Assembly: GCF_017084525.1 (NCBI RefSeq)
Contig: NZ_CP070950.1
Span: 806,001 to 870,000, forward strand
Direction: 5' to 3'
Origin: Conexibacter sp. SYSU D00693
GTDB lineage: Bacteria; Actinomycetota; Thermoleophilia; Solirubrobacterales; Solirubrobacteraceae
DNA: 64,000 nt
Shown here: positions 1 to 8,581 of the stretch, piece after piece
Numbering within the stretch: the stretch's first letter is position 1
Layout: every line of letters starts with the position of its first letter
Notes under the pieces: generated by a model
The model's database searches: none
What the model was told of the DNA's origin: nothing
Seen by the model: only the letters and a program-made list of their open reading frames with translations
Made by a program: the position numbers and the translations under genes

Positions 1-1199
1 GCGACGTCGGTCTGGCTGCGCCGCGCGCGGGCCAGCGCGATCGGCAGCTCGCGGTCCCACAGGCGCCGGTTGGGCAGCTCGGTCAGGGCGTCGGTCAGCG
101 CGAGGGCCTCGAGGCGGCGCACGGTCGCGCGGCGCTCGAGCGCCACGGAGGCCTCATGGCCGGCAACCGCCACGAGCGCCGCCTCGCGCACGCTGACCGA
201 CGCGACCGGCCGGTGCCAGCCGACGGTCAGCACGCCCAGCGGCGAGCGCGAGGCCATGACGGGCCGGCAGTAGATGCTGCGCGTGTCGGGTGCCACCTCG
301 AGCAGCCGCGGCGAGATGCGCTCGTCGGTCGCCGCCTCGGCCGCGAACACCGCGCGGCCGCTCGCCATGACCTTGGCCTGCAGCGAACGGTCCTCGACGT
401 TCACGCGCACGCCGCGCAGCGGCACCTCGCCGGCGACCGCGGTGACGACGATCTCGTCGCCCTCGCGCTCGGACAGCGCGACCCACGCCGCGCCGGTCAG
501 CGACCGCACGTGCTCGACGACCGCCGGCCGGGCGTCCTCGAGGGCGCCGACGTCCTGGGCGAGGCGGTGCAGCGCCCCGAGCTCGCGCTGCTCGGCCTGC
601 AGCTGCTCCTCCATGCGCCGGCGGTCCGTGACGTCGGTGCCGGCGCAGAGCATCCCGGTGACCCGTCCGTGCTCGTCGTGCAGGAGCTCGCTGTGCCACT
701 GTACGTGGCGCACCTCGCCGCAGCTCGCGACGAGCTCGAGGTCGACGTGCTCGCGGCGCAGCTCGCCGCGCCCGATGACCTCGGCGTAGGCGGCTCGGCC
801 CTGCGGCTCGTACTCGGACGTCAGGGCGATGGCGAACCAGTCCGCGCCCACGAGCTCCTCGGCGGAGCGACCCACGACGGCACACCCGGCCTCGTTGATG
901 GCCCGCACCCGGCCCTCGCGGTCCAGGTCCAGCAGCATGGTCCCCGCCTTCTGGAAGTAGCGCTCGGCCTGCCGCCGGCTCGCGCGGTCCGAACGGCGGA
1001 CCGCGGCGTTGGCCGACACGCGCGCGACGGCCGAGAGCACGACCAGCGGCAGGACGAGCCAGGCGGCGTGGCCCATCACCACCGTGAGGGCGGCGACGAG
1101 CAGGGTGAGGGCGTCGAGCAGCCAGGTCAGCAGACGCCGGTGACGGGCGTCGCTGAGGGCGGGGGCAAGGCCCGTCGGGCGGAGGGGGAACTGCAGCAT
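1..1199 (-). CDS. PAS-GAF-GGDEF diguanylate cyclase, truncated by window edge
   Basis: The visible 399 residues are the N-terminal part of a signalling protein that probably makes c-di-GMP. The ATG at 1199 is followed by two hydrophobic helices (about residues 22-55). Next come a PAS region (about 75-190, with a typical DVTDRRRMEEQLQ linker) and a GAF-like region (about 215-345). The opening of a GGDEF domain (LTDALTELPNRR, about residue 365) follows. The GGDEF signature itself and any EAL domain lie outside the window, so catalytic competence cannot be judged. An earlier ATG at about 1217 is in another frame. It faces away from the sigma factor gene at 2543, with the dehydrogenase between them. 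Confidence 0.85.
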   Translation of the reverse strand, partial: MLQFPLRPTGLAPALSDARHRRLLTWLLDALTLLVAALTVVMGHAAWLVLPLVVLSAVARVSANAAVRRSDRASRRQAERYFQKAGTMLLDLDREGRVRAINEAGCAVVGRSAEELVGADWFAIALTSEYEPQGRAAYAEVIGRGELRREHVDLELVASCGEVRHVQWHSELLHDEHGRVTGMLCAGTDVTDRRRMEEQLQAEQRELGALHRLAQDVGALEDARPAVVEHVRSLTGAAWVALSEREGDEIVVTAVAGEVPLRGVRVNVEDRSLQAKVMASGRAVFAAEAATDERISPRLLEVAPDTRSIYCRPVMASRSPLGVLTVGWHRPVASVSVREAALVAVAGHEASVALERRATVRRLEALALTDALTELPNRRLWDRELPIALARARRSQTDV

Positions 1200-1256
1200 G
1201 GGCGCGCACCTGCGTCATCGGCAGGAGCGCGTACGCGCCTGAGCGCCAGTCACGCG

Positions 1257-2438
1257 CTAGGGGTGCAGGAGGACCTTGATCGCCCCGTCCGCCTTCTCCT
1301 GGAACGTCTTGTAGAGGTCGGGCGCCTCGTCGAGCGAGGCGTGGTGCGTCGCGAAGCCCTCGACGCCGAGCGGGTCGTCGTCGCTCAGCAGCGGGAGGAT
1401 GTCCGGCGCCCAGCGCTTGACGTTGGCCTGGCCCATCCGCAGCTGGATCTGCTTGTCGAACAGCGTGAGCATGGGCAGCGGGTCGGCCATGCCGCCGTAG
1501 ACGCCGATGAGCGAGATCGTCCCGCCGCGGCGGACGATGTCGATCGACAGCAGGAAGGCGTGGAGGCGGTCGATGCCGCCGGTCTGCATCACCTTGGCGG
1601 CGATCGCGTCGGGCAGCAGGCCGGTGGCGGTCTGCGCGATCTTCGCCCCGGGCGAGCCGTGGGCCTCCATGCCGACCGCCTCGATGACCGCGTCGGGCCC
1701 GCGGCCGTCGGTCATGCCCCGGATCACCTCGGCCAGGTCGTCCTGGTGCTCGGAGAGGTCCAGCACCTCGACGCCGCGGCTCGCCGAGCGCTCCAGGCGC
1801 TCCTTGACCAGGTCGACGCCGATGACGCGCCGGCCCTTGTGCAGCGCGATGCGGGCCGCCATCTCGCCGATCGGGCCCAGGCCCATCACCACGACCGACC
1901 CGCCCTCGGGGACGCCGGCGTACTCGAAGGCCTGCCACGCCGTGGGCAGGACGTCGGAGAGGTAGACGAAGCGCTCGTCCGGCGGGCCGTCCGGGACCTT
2001 GATGTGCGTGTAGTTCGCCTGCGGGACGCGCAGGAACTCGGCCTGGCCGCCGTCCTTGTTGCCGTACAGGTCGGTGTAGCCGAAGAGCATCGCCCCCATC
2101 CCCTGGTCGCGGACCTGCGTGGTCTCGCACTGGGTCTGCAGCCCCTGGTCGCACATCCAGCAGTGCCCGCAGGAGATCTGGAACGGGATGACGACGCGGT
2201 CGCCCGGCTGGAGCTCGGTGACCCCGGCGCCGACCTCCTCCACCACGCCCATGGGCTCGTGCCCGAGGACCATCCCCTCGGTGATCATCGGCCCGAGCAC
2301 CTCGTAGAGGTGGAGGTCCGAGCCGCAGATGCCGCTCGACGTCACGCGGATGATCGCGTCCGTCGGCTCCTCGATCGACGGGTCGGGGACCGTGTCGACG
2401 CGGACGTCGCGCTTGCCGTGCCAGGTCACAGCCTTCAT
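1257..2438 (-). CDS. Zinc-dependent alcohol dehydrogenase (MDR family)
   Basis: A 393-residue medium-chain dehydrogenase, probably cytosolic and NAD(P)-dependent, acting on an alcohol or aldehyde. The N-terminal catalytic domain has the zinc-site stretch GICGSDLHLYE and GHEPMGVVEEVG. A structural-zinc cysteine cluster follows (CGHCWMCDQGLQTQC, about residues 91-105). The Rossmann motif GLGPIGEMAARIA is near residue 187. The overall pattern resembles the formaldehyde/threonine dehydrogenase branch, but the substrate cannot be told. It is divergent from the WhiG-type sigma factor gene, with about 104 bp between the starts, so both promoters probably lie in 2439-2542. Confidence 0.9.
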   Translation of the reverse strand: MKAVTWHGKRDVRVDTVPDPSIEEPTDAIIRVTSSGICGSDLHLYEVLGPMITEGMVLGHEPMGVVEEVGAGVTELQPGDRVVIPFQISCGHCWMCDQGLQTQCETTQVRDQGMGAMLFGYTDLYGNKDGGQAEFLRVPQANYTHIKVPDGPPDERFVYLSDVLPTAWQAFEYAGVPEGGSVVVMGLGPIGEMAARIALHKGRRVIGVDLVKERLERSASRGVEVLDLSEHQDDLAEVIRGMTDGRGPDAVIEAVGMEAHGSPGAKIAQTATGLLPDAIAAKVMQTGGIDRLHAFLLSIDIVRRGGTISLIGVYGGMADPLPMLTLFDKQIQLRMGQANVKRWAPDILPLLSDDDPLGVEGFATHHASLDEAPDLYKTFQEKADGAIKVLLHP

Positions 2439-2517
2439 GGCCCTGGCCGTGCCCGGTGCGCCTCCGGCTCACGCACGACCCGCCGACCCGGTCGGTGGTT
2501 CGGCCCCCCTCCTTTCA

Positions 2518-2538
2518 TCCGATCGGACCCTCCGATCG
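2518..2538. promoter_or_regulatory. 8-bp direct repeat before the sigma factor gene
   Basis: TCCGATCG occurs at 2518-2525 and again at 2531-2538, 13 bp apart. Both lie just before the start of the sigma factor gene in the divergent spacer. They may be an operator. No regulator can be assigned from sequence. Confidence 0.35.
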
Positions 2539-2542
2539 AGGG

Positions 2543-3424
2543 ATGTCGGCGCGCTGCCAGGGCGCCGATGCAGTCTGCGTGTCCCGCACCGCCTCGTCTC
2601 TCTCCCCCGCCGCCCGCCGCATCGCCCCCGGCAAGGACGGCCGCCTCTCCTCCGACTCGCTCCTGGCCCTGTGGATGGAGCTCCGCGCCACCGGCGACCC
2701 CCAGGTCCGCGACCGCCTCGTCCTGACCTTCGCCCCGCTGGTCAAGTACATCGTCTACCGCAAGGTGCGCGAGGTCCCGGCCCACCTCGAGGTCGAGGAC
2801 TTCCTGAGCTGCGGCCTCGAGGCCGTGATGAGCTCGCTGGACCGCTACGACCCGCTCAAGGGCGCCACCCTCGAGCAGTTCCTCTACACCCGCATCCACG
2901 GCGCCGTCCTCGACGAGCTTCGCCGCCAGGACTGGGCCCCGCGCTCCGTGCGCCGCCTCCAGCGCGACGTCACCAAGGTCGAGTCGGACTTCCGCGCGCT
3001 GCACCGCCGGGAGCCCACCGAGGAGGAGACGGCCGAGGCCGCCGGCCTCTCGGTCCGCGAGCTGCGCGACCTGCGCCACGACCTCGTCCGCGCCGAGCCG
3101 TCCTCGCTGGACGAGACGGTCGACGCCGGCGAGCCGGGCGGCTCGATCATGCGCGTGGACACCGTCGAGGCCGACGACCTCGAGGCCGAGCCCGAGCACC
3201 AGGCGATGAAGGCGGCCGCCAAGGAGCGCTTCCGGGAGGCCTTCGCCACCCTCTCCGAGCGCGAGCGCGAGATCGCCGTCCTCCTGTACGTCGAGCACCT
3301 CACGGGTGCCGAGGTGGGCGAGGTCGTCGGCGTGACCGAGAGCCGCGTCTCCCAGATCCACACCGGCATCAAGAAGAAGCTGCGCCTGGCGCTCACCGAG
3401 CACCGCGGGCTGTTCGCCGCCTAG
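2543..3424 (+). CDS. whiG: WhiG/FliA-type RNA polymerase sigma factor (sigma-28 group)
   Basis: A 293-residue sigma factor with regions 2, 3 and 4. Region 2 runs from LLALWMELRATGDPQVRDRL through VKYIVYRKV and the conserved DLRYD-like DRYDPLKGATLEQFLYTRI. Region 3 includes RRQDWAPRSVRRL and the REPTEEETAEAAGL helix. Region 4 is LSEREREIAVLLYVEHL with the helix-turn-helix VTESRVSQIHTGIKKKL. This is the FliA/WhiG architecture rather than ECF or housekeeping. I chose ATG 2543, preceded at once by GAGGG; GTG 2579 is a plausible shorter start. No flagellar genes are visible, so a WhiG-like developmental, surface or pilus role is more likely. A candidate anti-sigma partner (RsiG-like) lies at 42022-42276 and a GGDEF protein at 1-1199. 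Confidence 0.85.
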   Translation: MSARCQGADAVCVSRTASSLSPAARRIAPGKDGRLSSDSLLALWMELRATGDPQVRDRLVLTFAPLVKYIVYRKVREVPAHLEVEDFLSCGLEAVMSSLDRYDPLKGATLEQFLYTRIHGAVLDELRRQDWAPRSVRRLQRDVTKVESDFRALHRREPTEEETAEAAGLSVRELRDLRHDLVRAEPSSLDETVDAGEPGGSIMRVDTVEADDLEAEPEHQAMKAAAKERFREAFATLSEREREIAVLLYVEHLTGAEVGEVVGVTESRVSQIHTGIKKKLRLALTEHRGLFAA

Positions 3425-3429
3425 GCCGC

Positions 3430-3774
3430 CTAGGCCGCCGCGCCGCGGGCCTGGATGGCCGCGGTCTCGGCACGCGGGACGAGCACGCAGGTCAGGGCGC
3501 CGCAGTCCACCCGGACGGTGGCGCCCGTCAGGAAGGCCCCGGACGCCGACGTGCGGTCCGGGTTGAGCGGGTGCACGCCGAGCATCGCGTGCCCCGCACG
3601 CGAGGCGGCGGTGCGCAGGGCGCGCTCGGCGTGCTCGCGCGACAGGCGCCAGCCGGCGGCGATGAGCCGTGCGCCGTGCCAGAGCTCGAAGCGCCAGCGA
3701 CGGAACCCCCAGCCGCCGGGTGGCAGCAGCTCGAGGGCGTAGGCGAACTCGGTGTCCGTCGGCTCCTGGTGCAC
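3430..3774 (-). CDS. Hypothetical protein, 114 aa
   Basis: A small protein convergent with the sigma factor gene (stops 6 bp apart). It has no family I recognise. The N-terminal half contains an aromatic, arginine-rich stretch (GGWGFRRWRFELWHG). The C-terminal half is mixed, with one cysteine (VDCGALTC). It has no signal peptide or membrane segment. Codon use matches its neighbours, which supports it being a real gene. Confidence 0.55.
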   Translation of the reverse strand: MHQEPTDTEFAYALELLPPGGWGFRRWRFELWHGARLIAAGWRLSREHAERALRTAASRAGHAMLGVHPLNPDRTSASGAFLTGATVRVDCGALTCVLVPRAETAAIQARGAAA

Positions 3775-3786
3775 CTTGCCCGCCTA

Positions 3787-3814
3787 GGCTAGCGCCCGGT
3801 CCGGAGCGCTAGCC
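3787..3814 (-). terminator. Hairpin across the phoD stop codon
   Basis: Perfect 9-bp inverted repeat: GGCTAGCGC at 3787-3795 and GCGCTAGCC at 3806-3814. The loop itself contains CCGG twice. The phoD stop codon (3809-3811) lies inside the right arm. It probably ends leftward transcription of phoD, although no T-tract follows. Confidence 0.5.
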
Positions 3815-5419
3815 GACCTCCACCCTCGCGCGCCCGCGCGGGATGCGCAGCCGCTCGAGCGTGCGGACGTCGCGCGAGCCCGCGTGCGTGAGCACGTCGC
3901 GGGAGCCCAGCACGTCGGCCCGGACCTCCTTCTCGCGCACCTCGAGCACCATGCAGCCGTGGCTGCGCGTCTCGGCGTAGCGCATCCACGGGTTCAGCGC
4001 GGGCACCGCCGTGTCGGTGATGCCCTTGAGCACGTCCGCGCTCAGCAGCCCCTGGGAGACCTGGTTCTGCAGGAGCTCCGCGGTGCCCGGCGAGGTCGTC
4101 GAGCCGCCGACGAGCTCCGTCGCCACCGCCGGGCCGGTGCGCCCGTCGCGCCGGACCTCGCCGCCGAAGAACGTGTGGATGTCGCCGGTGAGGAAGACGA
4201 CGTCGTCGACCCGGCGCTGCTCGATCGAGCGCAGCAGCTCGCCGCGCTCGGCGGCGTAGCCCTCCCAGGAGTCGACGGTCACCGGGAGCGTCGGCAGCAC
4301 GTCGAACGGCATGACCATGAGCTGGTTGAGCACGACCTGCCAGGCCGCGGGGCTCGACGCGAGGCCGTCCTGGAGCCAGGTGAGCTGCTCGCGCCCGAGG
4401 TAGCTGCGCTTGGCCCCCGTCTCGCCGCAGGGCGCGAGCGAGCTGTCCTCGCAGGGCTGCGGGTCGCGGTAGGAGCGCGAGTCGAGGACGTGCAGGTGGG
4501 CCAGGGCGCCGAGCTGGAGGTCGCGGAACTGGCGCAGCGACCTGCCGAAGCGCAGGGCAGGCATGTGCTCGTGCCACGCGCGCCAGCCCGCGAGCATCCG
4601 GTCACGGTCCCACGTGTCGAACGGCTCCTCCGCGTACGGGTTGCGCTCGGCCCCGCCCGCGTAGTTGTCGGAGACCTCGTGGTCGTCCCACTGGGCCACG
4701 AGCGGCGTGAGCCGCTGGAGCTCCTGCAGGTCCGGGTCGGTGCGGTAGAGGCGGTACTTCGCGCGGTAGTCGGCGAGCGTCCGCGCGGTGCCGTCGCCGT
4801 CCTTGCCGATCGTGTCCTTGCGCGCGTTGCCGTAGCCGGACTCGCGGAAGACGCGCTCGTAGATGTAGTCGCCGCCACAGACGACGACGTCGGGGTCGCG
4901 GGCCAGCATCGCCTGGTAGGCGCCGTAGAAGCCCGAGGCGTAGTCCTGGCAGGCGAAGTAGCCGATCGTCAGCGGCCGCTTGGAGTCCTTGGCCGGCGCG
5001 GTCTGTGTGCGCCCGACCGGCGAGCTCGAGCTCCTCGTGGCGAAGCGGAACCAGTAGCGCTCGTCGGGGTCCAGCCCGCTGACGCGGACCTTCGCGGTCC
5101 AGTCGCGCAGCGCGGTGACGGGGACGTCGCGGCGCAGCACGACCTTCGAGAAGCCCTCGTCGCGCGCGATCTCCAGGCGCAGGCGGGCGCGCCCCGCCTC
5201 CTGGACGTCGTCGAGGCGCGTCCACAGCGTCACGGCGTCGGGCGCCGGGTCGCCGGACATCACGCCGCTCGAGAAGCCGCCGCCGCGCGCGAGCGGCACC
5301 TTCTTGCGCGAGGCGGCGTCGGCCACGCGGACGCCGTCGGGGAGGAGGATCGCGACACCCGCGGCGCCGGACACGGCGAGCAGGCGCCGCCGGGTGAAGG
5401 CGGAGGCGGAGGCGGACAC
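3809..5419 (-). CDS. phoD: PhoD-like alkaline phosphatase/phosphodiesterase, Tat-exported
   Basis: A 536-residue secreted metallophosphatase that would release phosphate from extracellular phosphoesters. The N-terminus carries a twin-arginine signal (TRRRLLAVSG, then a hydrophobic stretch ending near residue 35). A beta-sandwich domain with LWTRLDD follows. The metal-site motifs come next: GGDYIYERVF, WDDHEVSDNYAG and LTGDIHTFFGGEV, typical of PhoD with its Ca/Fe centre. Length fits the family. A hairpin overlaps its stop codon. The gene stands alone between the small hypothetical gene and the TetR gene; no Pho-box is obvious. Confidence 0.92.
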   Translation of the reverse strand: MSASASAFTRRRLLAVSGAAGVAILLPDGVRVADAASRKKVPLARGGGFSSGVMSGDPAPDAVTLWTRLDDVQEAGRARLRLEIARDEGFSKVVLRRDVPVTALRDWTAKVRVSGLDPDERYWFRFATRSSSSPVGRTQTAPAKDSKRPLTIGYFACQDYASGFYGAYQAMLARDPDVVVCGGDYIYERVFRESGYGNARKDTIGKDGDGTARTLADYRAKYRLYRTDPDLQELQRLTPLVAQWDDHEVSDNYAGGAERNPYAEEPFDTWDRDRMLAGWRAWHEHMPALRFGRSLRQFRDLQLGALAHLHVLDSRSYRDPQPCEDSSLAPCGETGAKRSYLGREQLTWLQDGLASSPAAWQVVLNQLMVMPFDVLPTLPVTVDSWEGYAAERGELLRSIEQRRVDDVVFLTGDIHTFFGGEVRRDGRTGPAVATELVGGSTTSPGTAELLQNQVSQGLLSADVLKGITDTAVPALNPWMRYAETRSHGCMVLEVREKEVRADVLGSRDVLTHAGSRDVRTLERLRIPRGRARVEVG

Positions 5420-5442
5420 GGCCGCGCCAGCCTACCCCCCGA

Positions 5443-6108
5443 TCAGGGGGATGGGAGCCGCTTCGCGCGGGCCCGCCGCACGGCGACGTCGGCCGCCGCG
5501 GCGCCCGTGGCCACGAAGAGCGCGGCGAAGTCGTCGACGAGCTGGTCGCGGTCCTGGCGCAGCCCGCCGTCCAGCCACGAGATCAGGACCTCCGCGAGGC
5601 CGCCCACGAGGACGGTCGCGGTGAGGTCGACGAGCGGCTCGGCGTCCGGAGGCGGGCGGAACTCGGCCCGGGCGTGCTCGGCCACGAGCTGGGTCATGGA
5701 CCGCACGACGGCGAGCCGGCGGCGCATGAGCGGCTCGCTGCCCAGCGCCTCGAGGCAGACCACGCGCGCCACGCGCGGGTCCTCGGTGAGGGCGTCGACG
5801 AACGCGCCGATGGCGGCGCGCGCGCGGGCGTCCTGGTCGGCGCCCGCGACGCCGAGGGCCTCGAGCATCCGCGCCGTCGCGGCCTGCACCACCTCGTCGA
5901 AGACGGCGACGAGCAGCGCGTCGAGGTCCTCGAAGCTCTCGTAGAAGAAGCGCGGCGTGAGCTGCGCGCGGCGGCAGACGGCACGGACCGTCGTGGCCTG
6001 GGCGCCCTCGGTGCCGAGCAGGTCGAGCGCGGCGTCGAGCAGCCGGCGCCGGCGCGCGGCCTGGCGCTCGGCGGCGGGGACGCCGCGGTAGACCCCGGAG
6101 GCGGGCAC
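5443..6108 (-). CDS. TetR-family transcriptional regulator
   Basis: A 221-residue TetR regulator. The N-terminal helix-turn-helix domain spans about residues 12-60 (RRRLLDAALDLLGTEGAQATTVRAV, then LTPRFFYESFEDLDALL). The helical ligand-binding domain follows. GTG 6108 is the preferred start because TAGGGT (6121-6116 on this strand) lies 7 nt before it, as in other leaderless genes here; GTG 6117 would overlap that box. It is divergent from an MpaB/Lcp-family oxygenase gene, and a 32-bp perfect dyad between them is its likely operator. TetR regulators (for example LcpR) adjoin Lcp genes in other actinobacteria, so local repression is likely. Confidence 0.88.
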   Translation of the reverse strand: MPASGVYRGVPAAERQAARRRRLLDAALDLLGTEGAQATTVRAVCRRAQLTPRFFYESFEDLDALLVAVFDEVVQAATARMLEALGVAGADQDARARAAIGAFVDALTEDPRVARVVCLEALGSEPLMRRRLAVVRSMTQLVAEHARAEFRPPPDAEPLVDLTATVLVGGLAEVLISWLDGGLRQDRDQLVDDFAALFVATGAAAADVAVRRARAKRLPSP

Positions 6109-6130
6109 GGCGACCACCCTACCGCGATCG

Positions 6131-6162
6131 GGAAACACCCGTTGTCGACAACGCGCGTTTCC
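6131..6162. promoter_or_regulatory. 32-bp operator-like dyad between TetR and oxygenase genes
   Basis: Symmetric element centred at 6146.5. Outer arms are GGAAAC (6131-6136) and GTTTCC (6157-6162). The inner core is the perfect palindrome CGTTGTCGACAACG (6140-6153), with 3-nt spacers on both sides. It lies between the two likely -10 boxes (TAGGGT for the TetR gene, ending at 6121, and TACGTT at 6165-6170 for the oxygenase). Binding here would block both divergent promoters. Confidence 0.75.
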
Positions 6163-6177
6163 GCTACGTTCTGCCGC

Positions 6178-7359
6178 GTGTCCCGGGTGCACGACGTGGA
6201 GGGCGCGCGCGCCACGCACGGCGCGGAGCTCGTCGACCGCATCATCGCCGCGGCCGACGTCGTCGACGACGACGCCGACCGCCTCGTCGCGGCCTTCCGG
6301 GCGATGCCGGGCGGCCGCGGCTGGCAGCTGCTCGACGCGGCGCTCGCCGGCCAGGACGTCGCGGGGGCGCCGCCCGAGCTCGAGGCCGTCGTCCGCCCGG
6401 CGCTCGACCCGCCCTCGTGGGTCGACCTCGACCTCGTCGACGCGGGCGCCGTGGCGCGCTGGCGGATCAGCTCCGCGACCCAGGCGATCGCGCTGACCTG
6501 CGGGTCCCTGGCCTTCGGCTACCGCAGCGCCGCCCTGTCGCGGCCGCTGGCCGCCACCGGCCGGCTGACGCAGATGGCCCCGCGCCGGCTCGGGGAGACC
6601 GCGCGCTGGGTCGTCGCCGCGACGCAGCCCGGGGCGTTGCGCCCGGGCGCGGAGGGCCTGCGCCTCACCGTCCGCCTGCGCCTCGTCCACGCGCTCGTGC
6701 GCACCCACCTGCTGGCCAAGCCCGACTGGGACCGGGAGGCGTGGGGCCCGCCGATCAGCGTGGCGGACACGATCGCCACCGGGCTCGGCGGCTTCCTGCT
6801 GGTGCCGAAGCGCGCGCTGGAGGACCTCGGCGTCCGCTACACGCCCGCCGAGCTCGAGGCGCAGTTCCACCTGTGGCGGTGGATCACGCACCTGCTCGGC
6901 GCGCCCGAGGAGCACCTCCCCGCCAGCCTCGAGGACGCCCAGGCCTGGATCGGCTGCGCGCTGGACCTCGACGGCGAGCCCCACGAGCAGTCGCCCGAGC
7001 TCATGCGCGCGCTCCTGCACCACGGCTTCGCCTTCACGCGCTTCCTCCCCGGCCCGGTCGGGGTCCTCAGCCGCCACGTGAGCGCCCAGGTCCTCGGCGG
7101 CTTCACCCGTCGCTGGATGGGCGAGGCGATGGCCGACCGCCTGGGGGTCCCCGACACGCCGCTCAAGCACGCCGCGCCGCTGCTGCGCCCGGCGACGATC
7201 GCCCGCGAGGTGCTGCTCGCCACGGGCGCGCTGGGCGACGCGCACCGCATCGCCGAGCGCGAGATCGCACTCGTCTCGCGGATGATGGACCTCACCCGGG
7301 CGCCCGCCCAGCTCGAGCCCGAGCGGGTGCAGGACGAGCCGGTGCTGCGCGCCGCCTAG
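6178..7359 (+). CDS. MpaB/Lcp-family (DUF2236) oxygenase-like protein
   Basis: A 393-residue protein of the family that includes latex-clearing protein Lcp and mycophenolic-acid MpaB, which are b-type haem oxygenases. The recognisable core is RLVHALVRTHLL (His about residue 171, the position of the haem ligand in Lcp), then WDREAWGPPISVADTIATGLGGF. The region LIGCTQALAL is replaced by SSATQAIALTCGSLAFGYRSAA. No signal peptide is seen, so it is probably cytosolic, unlike Lcp. GTG 6178 follows TACGTT (6165-6170) by 7 nt, so the mRNA is probably leaderless. The substrate is unknown. It is probably controlled by the divergent TetR gene. Confidence 0.8.
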   Translation: MSRVHDVEGARATHGAELVDRIIAAADVVDDDADRLVAAFRAMPGGRGWQLLDAALAGQDVAGAPPELEAVVRPALDPPSWVDLDLVDAGAVARWRISSATQAIALTCGSLAFGYRSAALSRPLAATGRLTQMAPRRLGETARWVVAATQPGALRPGAEGLRLTVRLRLVHALVRTHLLAKPDWDREAWGPPISVADTIATGLGGFLLVPKRALEDLGVRYTPAELEAQFHLWRWITHLLGAPEEHLPASLEDAQAWIGCALDLDGEPHEQSPELMRALLHHGFAFTRFLPGPVGVLSRHVSAQVLGGFTRRWMGEAMADRLGVPDTPLKHAAPLLRPATIAREVLLATGALGDAHRIAEREIALVSRMMDLTRAPAQLEPERVQDEPVLRAA

Positions 7360-7363
7360 GCGG

Positions 7364-8404
7364 CTAGGCCTGCGCGACGACCGGCGGCGCGGCGTCCACC
7401 GCGTCCAGCCCGAACTCCCGTGCGATCAGCTCGTAGGAGCGCAGGCGCGCGGCGTGGCTGTGGGTGATCGTCACGACGACGACCTCGCGCGCCCCGTACT
7501 CCTGCGCCGCGGCCTCGATGCCCGCGCGCACCTGCGCCGGGTCGCCGACGATGGTCCGCCGCCCCTCGCGCGGCTTGCGCGGGTCCTCCCCGCGCGAGCG
7601 TGCCCACGCCATGGCCTTGTCCGGCGTCGGGACGGCGATGAGCCGGCCCTGGCGCAGGAGGGAGAACATCATCCGGCTCGAGGTCGCGAGCTCGAGCGCC
7701 TCGTCCTCGGTGTCGGCGGCCAGCGCCCACACCGCCACGACCGCCTCGGGGTCGTCGAGGCCACGGCCGGCCACGAACCGCTGCCGGTAGTCGGCGGCGA
7801 TCCTCGCGCCCTGCGGGTTGATGAAGTCCGCGAAGGCGTAGGGCAGGCTCAGCTCCGCCGCCCACAGCGCCGACTGCGGCGAGGAGCCCAGCAGCCAGAC
7901 GCGTGGGCGCTGGGGCCGGCCGGGCAGGGTCCTGGGCAGCCGCGCGAACGGGTGGTCGGCCGGCAGGTCGTCCTCGAGGTGCGCGAGGAGCTCGGCGAGC
8001 TGGTCGGGGAAGTCGTCGGGCGAGGCCTGGCGGCGGTCGCGCTGCAGGGCGAAGGTCGTGAGCGGGTCGGTCCCCGACGCGCGGCCGATGCCGAGGTCGA
8101 TCCGGTCGCCGCACAGCCCCGCCAGCACGCTGAACTGCTCGGCGACGTGCAGCGGGCTGTAGTGCGGGAGCATCACGCCGCCGCTGCCGACGCGCAGGCG
8201 CTGGGTGGCGGCGGCGATCGGCCCGATGAGGACCTCGGGCGCCGGACCGGCCAGGGACGGGCCGCCGTGGTGCTCGGCCACCCAGTAGCGGTGGAAGCCG
8301 AGGCGGTCGGCGAGCCGCGCGAGCTCGAGCGTGTTCTGCAGCGCCTGCGCCCCGGTCGCGCCCTCGGCGATCGGCGACTGGTCCAGGACGCTCAGGCGGA
8401 GCAT
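7364..8404 (-). CDS. LLM-class flavin-dependent oxidoreductase (luciferase-like)
   Basis: A 346-residue luciferase-like monooxygenase of the MsnO8-like subgroup, using FMNH2 or F420. The N-terminus LSVLDQSPIAEG and the RYWVAEHHG motif are typical. So are GSGGVMLPHYSPLHVAEQF and DLGIGRASGTDPLT. It is predicted to be cytosolic, with unknown substrate. It converges with the MpaB/Lcp-like gene (stops 5 bp apart). Its ATG follows TAGCGT (8417-8412 on this strand) by 7 nt, suggesting a leaderless transcript. Confidence 0.9.
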   Translation of the reverse strand: MLRLSVLDQSPIAEGATGAQALQNTLELARLADRLGFHRYWVAEHHGGPSLAGPAPEVLIGPIAAATQRLRVGSGGVMLPHYSPLHVAEQFSVLAGLCGDRIDLGIGRASGTDPLTTFALQRDRRQASPDDFPDQLAELLAHLEDDLPADHPFARLPRTLPGRPQRPRVWLLGSSPQSALWAAELSLPYAFADFINPQGARIAADYRQRFVAGRGLDDPEAVVAVWALAADTEDEALELATSSRMMFSLLRQGRLIAVPTPDKAMAWARSRGEDPRKPREGRRTIVGDPAQVRAGIEAAAQEYGAREVVVVTITHSHAARLRSYELIAREFGLDAVDAAPPVVAQA

Positions 8405-8581
8405 CCGTTCGACGCTAGCAGCGGCGAGTCGGGCCTCGGCGGCGGCAAGGGGGTACGCCGTCGAGGCCCGCCAACTCTCGCCATCAGGGCGGGCTCGCAG
8501 GGGGTGTGAGCCCTTCCCTCACCCGGCTCCTCGGCAGCCAGGGCGCGGGACTTGAGCGATTGACGAGCGGCTACGCGCCAA

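Noticed and set aside
2456-2542. Longer start for the WhiG-type sigma factor at 2456
   Set aside because: The added residues are low-complexity and overlie the divergent promoter region, including the TCCGATCG repeats.
156-2726. Very long open frames on the opposite strands of real genes (here 856 codons; others up to 1804 codons near 31.7-37.1 kb)
   Set aside because: They are by-products of extreme GC content, have Arg/Pro/Ala-biased composition, and run across well-supported genes on the other strand.
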